A stretch of 64,000 nt of DNA from Dipteris shenzhenensis (lineage: Eukaryota > Polypodiophyta > Polypodiopsida > Gleicheniales). The position numbers and the translations under genes are program-made. The DNA lies in the NCBI GenBank assembly GCA_047967505.1, contig CM106539.1; one strand, 5' to 3'. Positions 34,881 through 45,500 of this stretch are shown piece after piece; positions within the stretch are counted from its first letter, which is position 1; each line of letters opens with the position of its first letter. Below the pieces are notes generated by a model. The model made no database searches, was not told the origin of the DNA, and saw only the letters and a program-made list of their open reading frames with translations.

Positions 34881-35096
34881 TTACAAAATATGAAGAAGGG
34901 AGAGGAGAAGAGTGGAGATGAGGAGAGAGGGCACACCACAAATGACTAACTGTACACTAGATTTAGTTGAAAATGTAGAATATATACAAACCCATTTAGG
35001 GTTAGGGTTAGGGTATCTAACCTTTCCTTTATAGCACTCTATTGGGTTAGTGCTATGCACATATGATCACATGATGTTGAGCGTGATCTCTCAACA
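34881..35096 (-). repeat. Element B 5' LTR (right)
   Basis: From TTACAAAATATGAAG (the expected TG end is TT here) to GCGTGATCTCTCAACA. It contains GGGTTAGGGTTAGGG by local slippage where the left LTR has GGGTTAAGAAGAGGG. Confidence 0.8.
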
Positions 35097-35330
35097 GATG
35101 ATGACTATGATCTTGTAGCCTTGATGATTTAATTTTGTGAAAGTGGAGTAGAATTTTCTATTCCTTTAAGTTTTGACAAATAAGATAGATGTTTTGAAAG
35201 TTGAAATTTATTTATGTGTGCTTCCATGCAATGTTTGTGGATAGTTTTGTTCATAACATTTATGTGTTAATGGTTTTTCCCAATGATTTCTTCAAGTAAA
35301 GTCTAATAAGTACTTGAAACGTTGAATAGG
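35097..35330 (+). pseudogene. hAT relic, 3' remainder
   Basis: Resumes right after element B with GATGATGACTATGATC and joins smoothly to the sequence left of 24496. Only a few residues and AT-rich 3' DNA remain. No terminal inverted repeat was identified. Confidence 0.4.
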
Positions 35331-35399
35331 GTGGTGTAGGAATTTGGTCTTGCTCCTAGAGAAGCGGCCTTCCTATCTCGAGTCGTAGCATCCTTACCG

Positions 35400-36220
35400 T
35401 AGTCTTGGCTAACTAACTCATGCCCTTCCTTGCATTGGAGGGAGAAACAATGGATTGTTGGTCACACAGCTTTGGCAAAGATTTCGTCAAGATTGTGTCA
35501 TAGAGAGCTGCGATGCTTACAACAAGGGTGGCACGACCTCAATGCGGTATGGAGTACCCGAAAGAGCCCTGGGTGGTGGAGAGAGAGGTTTGAGGAGTTG
35601 TGGAAATCGCAGCTACCTGGAAAATTCAAATTCTTCTTATGGAAACTTATGCATGGGTGGTTGCCCATGAGAAATAGGCTGGTGAGATGGATGCAGGTTA
35701 ATCCACTATGTCCGTTGTGTGGGGTGGTGCAAGAAAAAGTGATGCATCTTTTTGGGAGTGTGAGCTAGTCAGGGAGTTGTGGAAGAGAGTAGTCTTTGCT
35801 GTAGGTGCTGCTGGCTTATGGATGGGGCGTGCCGTAGGGCCCAATTGGCGCTTGGCCCTGCTTGGGGATCTGGGGCGTGCACTCCCCTTATTTTTGAGTT
35901 GCTGGCCTTATGTATGGGCTGCTCTTTTTTCGGAGCCCCGCTCTGTTGGGGACGAGGGTGCCATTGGTGATCAGTGAGATCAAAGAAAATTTGAGGGATA
36001 TTGGAGTGTTGGTTGGTAAGAAAGATGAGTTGGTGGGGTAGTTGTTGCAAGGCGTGGTCGTCTGGATCTAGAGGAGGTTGTATTGTGAATGCAGTGTGGG
36101 CCTTGGGCTAGTTGCCCCTAGAGGTGGCATGTTTGTTTTTTTTGTACTTGGTTTTTAAAAAGGACTGACCATCCTTTAATACAATTTGGCCAGTTTTATT
36201 TTATTTATTAGCATTGCCCT
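35400..36220 (+). mobile_element. 5'-truncated L1-like LINE, 3' end with zf-RVT domain
   Basis: Only the C-terminal domain remains: WWRERFEELWKSQLPGKFKF, FLWKLMHGWLPMRNRLVRW and CPLCGVVQEKVMHLF, followed after a one-base shift (about 35755) by WECELVRELWKRVVFAVGA. The Cys-x2-Cys-x7-His pattern with WECEL..ELW is typical of zf-RVT. A GT-rich 3' UTR runs to about 36220, with TTTAATACAATTTGGCCAG near 36175. Strong 5' truncation is normal for LINEs. Not the same subfamily as LINE1/LINE2. It lies 350 bp upstream of GET1. Confidence 0.75.
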
Positions 36221-36327
36221 GCTAGGGGCAGGCTATAGCAATGAAAACGAGTTGCGTCTAAAGCGGAGATGAACCATGCGGTTTCTTTTTTGGTCGAGCA
36301 TCATTGGCGAAACACTTTCATTCCTTG

Positions 36328-36372
36328 TTTTTCTCTCCTCCCTCTCCCTCTCCCTCTCCCTCTCCCTCTCGC
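36328..36372 (+). repeat. Hexanucleotide microsatellite (CTCCCT)n
   Basis: About five CTCCCT units, then CTCGCTCCCGC, about 200 bp upstream of the GET1 start codon. May be in the promoter or 5' UTR region. Confidence 0.8.
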
Positions 36373-36571
36373 TCCCGCTTGTAATAGTCTTTGAGGTAGT
36401 ATCACCTCTAAACCTCACGAATCTACGAGGAAGGGCAAGTGGTTCAGAAAGGGCTGTGCTCTAGGCACATCGTGCCTCTTGTTTATATTATTAAAAAAAA
36501 CATATATTTTTGTATAATGTCTTTTGTTGTGTTATTAGTACGTGTTCAATCATCCATTCTTGCATTGGGCT

Positions 36572-39500
36572 ATGGAGATAGGAAGATGGGCTCCCATCGT
36601 TAGCTTCTTTCTCGTCCTGCTCTCGCACCTAGCTTCTCGTCGTCTCGCTCTCTGCTTGCGAAAGAGGAAATTGCAGCCCGCAGAACAGCAGCTTGCATCG
36701 GAGATCAAAGACCTCTTGCGCCAAGCTAGCTCTCTCTCGAGGTAAGCACTCCTGACCTTTTTCTGCTTTGCATTTGGTATCTCTCAGGTATATCTTTTGT
36801 AGCTCCTGACATAGTCGATTGCGCTTTCCGAGTAGCAATAGGATATTGATGCTTAGCATTTATAGAAACACATTAGGATCAAGAAATGATCGCCAAAAAT
36901 AAAAAAAATCTACAGTCCGTTTCATGATCGTACCTCTTTATAAAATCCTATAGAAATTGTTGTGGCATCGTAAGATCGCCAATGTACAAATCACTTTTCT
37001 GCCCTTACCCGAAGCAGTAGTCCGTGCTATTTTACTCTTGTTTCTTTAGATGTTTTTTAGGGCTAGCTTTTGCTTCCAATAGTGCAAAACGTGTGCTGTC
37101 AGGTTGTACAGGCACGGCAGGAGTAATCTGTAAATAGATTATTGCCTGGGATTTTGTAGCTTAGTAGGCACTGAGTTTACCCAAGAGATTCTGGAATCTT
37201 TCAAATCTCAGATATGATGAGAAAAACATAGCTTTGCCTTCAGGGATGAGACGAGGGATACAGGAGGAGTCCGAGGTTTAGGCGGGGTCACAGTATTGTA
37301 CAGGTCTTCCCTCGTTGGAGCCATCGCCATTGAGAGGAAGGACGCACACTCCCGATTCATGTGGATCCGGATCCGATGCACAGACACCCGTGACCTTTTC
37401 ATAGCAATATGCTACTTCCGGCCAGACACATCCCAGTTCGCCAGAGTGGCACGAGAAGAGGGTGAGACATCTCCATATGCACCCTTACATCAGGATATCC
37501 TAGACCTTTCAGCCTGCGGGGAAGTTCTCCTTGTTGGGGACTTCAACGCCAGGACGAGTACGCGACAGGCACAACTTTTGGACTTTCGAGACGACTCTAT
37601 CATGCTTCCAGACATGGACCTAGACGGAGCAGGTATGACTAGGACCTCATCGGACCGACACGGGCCTGTTACACCATATGGACACGCGTTGGGCAGGATG
37701 CATGAGCTCATCATCTACAACGGCTTGACCTATGGCCCTCCTCAGGTGGTTTTACTTGCTTCCCATACGGGGGGCACACTATTGTACTAGATTACATCAT
37801 GGGATCTTGTACCTTCACTTCATATATTACCGACTTCACTGTAGCACCACTCCCTCTAGGAGCTGATTACACATACCTATTCTTCACTATCGCCACCCCA
37901 TGCTTAGCCACACCACACACACCACATAGGAAGCACGACACCTACCACGACATACACTTTGATCACAGCCTCTCACCGGCCTACTCTGGACGTCTAAACA
38001 GACTCCTAACCTACATCGATCACATACCACTCATAGAGGACCATGCTGCCCTGATTAGTCGCACACTCCACGAGGCTGCCCTCCAAATCTTTCCCCACAC
38101 CACACGGTCCACTAGACCAGCACCTCTTGGTTCTGTACCCTGCAACAATTGGTACGATGTGGAGTGCAAGGCTTATCGCCGACAGCTCTGACTTGAAACC
38201 AGATGTCACCTCCCGAACACATTAGACACAGTACGCAAGTACCGACGTCTCGTATGTCGGAAGAAGCAGGCTTTTCTTCGTCAAAATGAGGAGCTGCTGC
38301 ACATCTTGTATAGCAACAACTCTAAGGATTTTGGCGGAGATTCCTTGAGCGTAGGTCCCCATCACCCCTCACCGACACGAGAGTCTGGCACACGTATGCA
38401 CACCATCTATATGATGTCTCACACCAGCCCACTCCAGACCTCATATACACCTCGTCCCACCACTTGCACGTTGTTCACCAGAGGGGGAGTCAAGGACACG
38501 ACATTGAAACTGCACAATGATCGAGTTAAGGATCACGAGGGGCTATGCACTGAGTTTATCGCATATGGGATCGACACTTTAGCCCCGATCCTAGCAAAGC
38601 TATTCAATGACGCTGTTTGCCTTGGCTTCCCCCGCACTTGGACACTCAACACCATCACCCCCATCCACAAGGTAGGGGATCCCATGGACCCGAGTAACTA
38701 CAGGACTATCATGATTGGACATGTGATGTCCAAGATCTATGCAGTTGTATTGGATGCATCGGTCAGCCTGTTCGCAGAGATGAGAGGGCTCAGAGCAGAG
38801 GGTCAGGCCGGTTTCAGGCGAGACCATGGGACTATGGATCACATACTCACACTCATGAGTGTCATTGAGGAGGCCAGATCACGGAAGGAGAGGGTATACT
38901 GTTGCTTTGTGGATTTCCGTAAAGCCTTTGACACAGTACCTCGAGCTCGTCTTATCACACGCCTACAGACAGTGGGATTTGATCAGGAGATCATCTGGGC
39001 AGTCATGGCACTGTATGAGAGAGTCTCAGGCCGAGTTCGTACAGGTGTAGGTTGGACAGATGAGATCCTAAGTACCATAGGGATCAAACAGGGTTGTCCC
39101 TTATCACCGACCCTGTTTGGCCTCTACATCGATGAGCTTGAGACTTTCATGGGGACGTTCAGAGGGACCCGTTGCTCACTTGCTGGGATCATCATCAGGA
39201 TTCTTCTTTATGCAGATGACGTGGTACTCTTGTCGTCCACACCCGAGGGGCTCCAGCGACACTTGGATGCACTGCAGGCTTTTTGTTTATCCCATGATTT
39301 GGAGGTCAACCTTGGCAAGACCAAGGTCATGATCTTTAACACCTCTCGAGCAAACATGCAACGGAAATAGTTTACTTTTACTTTGGGTGGGTCACCATTT
39401 GAGATCGTATCCTCATACACTTACTTGGGGGTCATCTTCTTCGGCCCGATCTTCACGATGAGACCAGCGATGCAAGCCAGACTGAGCAGAGGATACGCCT

Positions 39501-42500
39501 CACTGGCTCGGCTAGAGAGACAGTGCTTTCACTCCCACTTCCAGGACCCTTGGACCAAGGCTCTTCTCTTCGACTCCTTGGTCCGACCAGCCGGTATGTA
39601 TGGTAGCCCTTGTTGGGGGCCGGACATGTCAGAGATAGAGTAGACACGGGTGGAGCGCTTGCAGATCCTCATGCTCTCACGGATGATCCGGGGGAAACCG
39701 TCTGTACCACATCACATCATTCAGGCCGAGTTTGGTGCTTCTCCACTCCAGCTCGATGCAGCCTTTTAGACCATCATATATCTACACCGGGTTGGATCAT
39801 ATGGGGACTGCACATCAGGGAGACAGAGGTTGCCGTGGTTGGCTCTCGATACCTCCATGAGGTTGGCAGCAGAGAGAGACGAGCGATGCTGGTATGCACG
39901 GACTCACAGATGGTTTGTGAGACTAGGGTTCCACATCGATAGGATACCTCCTTTTCAGTACAGTTTAGATGCCCCTCCGGTACTCCCACCTACCATCCTG
40001 ATTGGGCCACATACCAACCAGGTCATTCGAGAGGATCTCGTGCAGCTACACACCTTTAGGACCTAGTTGGAGCCGAGGGAGCTTCCAGTGAAGTTGAGTT
40101 TCTACAGAGATTACTGTCTTCGCATTTCGGAGGAGGGATTCATCACACCACTGGGGTACACTGAGCTTCATATGCCTCACTCACTACGGATCTCCATCGG
40201 ACAGTTTAGGGTATCATCACACCGCCTCCGCATAGAGAGCGGCAGAGCAGAGGGGATTCCTAGGGAGCATCGCTTATGCATACTGTGCGATTGTCAGGAG
40301 GTTGAGTCGAAGGAGCATTTTATTTTCAAGTGCCCAGTGTACTACGAGATCCGAGGTCGCTACCACTGCCTCTTCAGAGACGCTTCCGGGCTCCTTTCGG
40401 GATTCCTTGCCTACCCAGATCAGAGATGCCTTGCGGCCTTCATTCACGAGGGAATCTGACATAGAGAGTACTTACTCAGGCGACGGGGCTTGGTCACATC
40501 ATTAGACACCTCTCAGAGCAGGATCACAGAGTTCTTCCCATTGAGTGACATTGATTGTCCAGTCTCTAGCCGCCGACGTGATAGAGACCCCGACCTGACG
40601 ATCGTAGCGCGACACACGAGACATCGAGGGGACACATAGATCACTCTGGGGGACCTCCCGTCATTGTTTAGACCCGGGATACGTCCCACCGGAGTCACGG
40701 TGGCTCTGGTCTTGCGTCGAGCCTCGTCCAGGAGACCAAGACGCATGGCACCCCTTGACGGGCACCAGCGTCCCATCACCAGCTATGCACCAACCAGGGG
40801 GACATGACATACGGAGGATTCCGCTCCGCTCCACCAGTCCTTTTCTTTTCATTGCTACATCCAGATGTATTTGATTATGTATGATCAGACTTAGGATTCA
40901 GCACGGGTGATGATGCTCGTTTTAGTAGCTCCACCCTTACTGTGATTTGTATCAGGTTTTCTTTCAGTCTCATAGACCCATCGGTCTTCCGAAGACTCTA
41001 ATAAAATTTCTTTCTTTCTTTCTTTTATTCTTACATTTATTTCATCTTCTTCTAAACCCCCTTCTTTCCTTGTCTCATTTGCTTTCTTCTTTGTTCTTTC
41101 ACTCGTTTTACGAAAAAATTAATTTGTAAGATTGGATATATTCTAGTGTTATGAAGGTATATATAGCTGAGAAGAACATCTGATAGTGATGCCTGAGGGA
41201 GCCAATTTTGTTGTTCTTGTAGAGGCTAGCTCTGCTGTTTGCTGGGACTAATTTGGGAGTGGTTTCCTTTTCATTATATGCTCAGTCCATCAACATTTGC
41301 AAAGGCTGCCAAGTTGAGACGTGCGGCTACCTCAAAAGAGAGAGAGCTTGCCCAGCGTAAGCAATTATTAACTCTGAAAATTTGGATAGTTAGCAAATTT
41401 ACACAATGGACTAGTCTATTTCTTATGGCATTTGTCTAATCCACACAAGCCTGCGCAAGCCTTTCTTTGCTATTACTGCAATGATGGCAACAGTGTGTTA
41501 TTGTTCAATGAGTATTGATTTTAAAGAGTATATACCCTAACGTAGCCATTTTGCCTTGATAACAAACACAAACAAAATTTATGCTTGACAGTGAGGCAAA
41601 ACCTTGCAAAGGAGCGACACTGGTTGAAGTCAATGCACCTTGTCTACCCTACAGCATTGATGGTAGTTTCGGTATCCCCTGTTTAACTCGGCATTGATAT
41701 TATTTAATTTGTTACTTTTTCAAGAGATTGCAGTTGGTCTTTCCTGATTGGTAGATGTAGTATTTTGTGCATGGATGCTATTTAGTTCACTTTTTTTGGT
41801 ATTTTTGTTTCTTTTGCAAAGCGGACAGTATATGTCAGAGAAAAGTCTGCTTGCTATAGCAAACTGGTGGCTGAAGACACTCAAGAGAGTTTCACATTGT
41901 CTCTAGACTACACTCATCACAAGAGGAAGCACAATCTGAAAATTACACCAGAAGTAGAGGGGCAAAATAACTCAGCAAACATATCATCCAGTCCAGAAGA
42001 AAAATCTTAAAGGTGAGCAAGAAACATCAAGCTCAAGGCCTTGGAATGCTACAGCCAAAACTGTCAGAAGGATTTGTACACGACCAACAATGTGGCACCT
42101 ATAGTTACTCGCCACAATCAATGATTCACGATGACTTTTGGAGAGGGAGACCATCTGGTCAAGGTGAACATTCTTAAGGATCAACTTGTAGCGGTGGGCC
42201 AAAGGGAATTGATAGCTATCAGCTTGCCATGCTGTTCATCAGCAAGCTTCCGTGCTGCTTCAAGGGGCTAGGAGTACTCTGATTGACTGGACAAAGGTCG
42301 AGGTTTCTCACTTTTGAGGACGCCTATCCTTCGTTGCTTCATTAGAAACTAGGTTGAAGTTGCTGGATACATATGGTGAAGAGAAGGCACTTACCTCTTC
42401 TACAGGGTAAAGTCAAACCAAGTAAGGGTAAGCAAAACAAGAAAAATTCTTCAGGGGCGGCAACTCTTCTAACAATGACAGCAAGAAAAGAGAAGATGTT

Positions 42501-45500
42501 ATTATTGTGATTAGCTTGGACATCTTGTGTGAGACTGTAGGAAGAAGAAGGCAGATCAACAAAAAAAGGAATCATCGACCAAGAAGGAAGAGTCTGAGTC
42601 AGAGACAACTAATTTGATAAGATGTGAGTTGTTCTTGGTGGTCCACCAATAGCCCCAATATCGGTGCCATTGATCCAGGTATGACTGTACACATGTCTGA
42701 CAAGAGCATTGGTCGGACGATCTAGAGCTTTTTGTGAAGGTGACGGATAGCATGTGTTGCTTGGACCATGCTGAGAACAAAGCTGCAGTGGACCAGGATT
42801 TGACGGAATGCGGAGCAATGGAACATATTGGTGAATCCCCATAGATTCAAATGGAGCCTGTTTTGATAGGCACTTCGGGAAGGTACCTGGCTTGCTCCAA
42901 AGGCAAGAAAAACAATGGACCAGGGTATGTTTTCTCTTTGTGCATTAGTATGGATTCCCAGTGCACGCTTTGGTCGCAATTTTTGTCTAGATGGAGGGTG
43001 AAAGCCTTATGAACTCTGCGGAGATTGTGGTATTGACAAATGCAAGTGACAAGGAGGTTTTTTCGACGTGGATCATTGGCATGATGTTGAACAGGGAACA
43101 AGAGGAGGGATTACAGATGTGAGTGGAGCTCAATGAGCTTGTTTCCGAAGTCATTGTGAGAAGTGTAGTGGAATTGAACGGAAATGAAGAAAGAGAGAGA
43201 GAGAGCCAACCTTACACATAACAAACAGGAAAAGGAGAGAGAGATGAGAGAACTGCAAGTCATCTCAGGAAAACCCCCCAAGCGGTGGCGAAAACCTCGG
43301 CTATAGATAGGGCTGAACTGCTCCATTGCTGAGATGACAACACCAATGAAGGGGGGCCTATATATACCCCCAGCCCCTTCTAGTCGTTCTGCATAGTCGT
43401 TCTGCATACTAGGGAATGAAGGAAAGGGAGTGAGTGAGAGCAAGAGAGATTGAGAGAGCAGGAAGCTTGGAAGTTGAAGACGTAGTTGCAATAGAATAGA
43501 GTAAGAGAGTACAACTCAAAGTGAGAAAGATAAGGTTTTGTCCTAGTGACAAAACCTTAGTAGTCACTAACCATAGTTAGTGAACTAATTGCGGTTAGGG
43601 GGAAAAACCTCTTAAAGAGGGAAAAGTGCCCCTAACTAGCTTATTATATTACATTGGTCACTGCTGAATTATATCTATAATTCTAACACCCCCCTGCAGT
43701 GCCAATGTCATGTACAAGGCTGATCAATCACCAAACAGATATAAGTTTAGGGCACTGCGAAATGCCTCAAACTTCTCACGTGGTAGCGCTTTGGTGAAAA
43801 TATCTGCAACGTTGTCATGTGTGGACACAAAGATCATACTGATCTCTCCTGCATGCAACTTCTCTTTGACGTAGTGATAGTGAACCTCAATGTGCTTCGT
43901 GCGAGCATGAAACACTGGATTCTTTGCCACTGCAATGGCACTCTGACTATCAGTGAGAATTGGAGAAGGACCCTCCAAAGACAGATGAAGATCAGCAAAT
44001 AAACGTCTCAGCCAGACACATTCAACTGTTGCTATGAAAGCTGCCCTGTACTCAGCTTCACATGATGAGGCAGCCACTGTAGATTGTTTCTTGCTCAGCC
44101 ATGAAATGCAAGATTTACCCAAAAAGAAACAATTGCCACTAGTGGACTGCCTAGTGTCATAATCACCAGCCCAATCTGAATCACTGTAGGCATGCATCTG
44201 CAAGTCACCCTCCCTGGGAAATAGTAAGCCAAAAGACTTGGTGCCCTGCAAATAACAGAAGATGCGCTTAACTGCCTGCCAATGCATAGTTTTGGGGCTG
44301 TGCATGTACCTGCTCACCTGAGATACTGCAAACTGAATATCAGGTCTAGTGTTGCAGAGATATATGAGGCATCCAACAGCTTGACTGTAAAGTGTGGCAT
44401 CAACTGATTCTCCTGCATCATGCATTGTGAGTTTCAGCCCCGACTCCATAGGAGTGGCTATGGGCTTACACTCTTGCATGTTAAATCTGTCCAAGAGTTT
44501 CTGAACATACTTGGACTGAGACATAACAGTGCCACGTCTCTCATGAGAGAACTGGATCCTCAAATAAAAGTGAAGCAGCCCCAGATCTGACATGTCAAAG
44601 TTGGTCTGCAAATCAGCTTTGAAATCTGCAATTTTTTCTTCATTGGACCCTGTGAGCAGTAAGTCATCGACATAAAGAAGGATGACTAAGATTTCCCCCC
44701 CATCCATCTTGATGTAGAGGGTGCTCTCAGTAGGACTATTGTGCAGCCCCTTGCTGGTCAAAAAGGCATGTATCTTAGCATACCATGCACGAGGGGCCTG
44801 TTTCAGCCCATATAAAGCTTTATTGAGCTTGCATACTTGAAGTGCATTTGCTGTAATTTCAAAGCCCGGAGGTGGTTTGATATACACCTCTTCCAGCAAG
44901 TCCCCATTTAAGAAGGCCGTTTTTATGTCCAACTGATGAACATTCCACTCAAAATGTGCAGCCATTGCAATTACTGATCGGATGGTGGTCATCCGGGATG
45001 TAGGAGCAAATGTCTCCTCATAATCTATGCCCTGACAAAAACCCTTCTTTTTGGGCTTATTTGCATCACTTTTAGCCTTTTGTGAAGGCTGTCCTGACCC
45101 ACTGGAAGGCTGATTTGCTGCTGTCTTTGCCTGTCCCTTTGTTTTTTATTTAAATTTTGAGAGCATGGCTTGTTCACCTGCACGTGAAGCCAAATTTTTC
45201 TTGGTCTGCTCTTCTTGGAGCAGAAGTCCTATCAACTCATGAAAAGTGAGAGGATTAGCACCCCCCCTCAATGATAAATTCAGCAAAGTGTGAAAGCTGA
45301 GATAAGACTCAGGAAGAGAATTCAGAGTGGTTGTAATCATCTCTGAATCAGGAATAATTTCATCTATGTTTAACAATTGCTCTCTGAGATCCTGTAGCTT
45401 TGTAAGGTGGACTGACATGGAGTCACCCTCCTCCATATGTGTATTGCTCAACTCTCTTTTTAAGAAAGATACCGTGGCATCATTCCGTGCTGCATACATG

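Larger units (their letters stand above)
24496..35096 (-). mobile_element. Element B: Ty1/Copia retrotransposon carrying element C
   Basis: LTRs at 24496-24721 and 34881-35096 share their sequence with several indels and substitutions. A primer-binding site (34869-34880) sits beside the right LTR, so B is transcribed on the minus strand. Gag and protease lie at 33048-31771 and RT-RNase H at 26290-24731. Integrase is absent, and its place is taken by element C. Without C the element would be about 5.2 kb, normal for Copia. The flanks fit a GATGA target duplication if three bases were lost at the left end (TGTGATGA...; GATGATGAC). Older than A by LTR divergence. Confidence 0.8.
37215..41010 (+). 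mobile_element. LINE3: non-LTR retrotransposon in GET1 intron 1
   Basis: Endonuclease, reverse transcriptase and a C-terminal Cys/His motif in order, 5'-truncated within the endonuclease. Visibly GC-richer than its surroundings and clearly distinct from the L1-like LINEs here: RT reads like RTE/jockey-type enzymes (VDFRKAFDTVPR, GIKQGCPLSPTLFGLYID), though the clade cannot be settled by eye. The 3' end is near AATAAAATTTC, followed by a (TTTC)n tract at about 41008-41035, possibly its tail. It has a few frameshifts but long open frames, so it is relatively young. It lies in sense orientation with GET1. Confidence 0.8.

Noticed and set aside
34990-35015. TTTAGGGTTAGGGTTAGGG as an interstitial telomere repeat
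   Set aside because: Only about three units, inside an LTR; the partner LTR has GGGTTAAGAAGAGGG, so it is local slippage.
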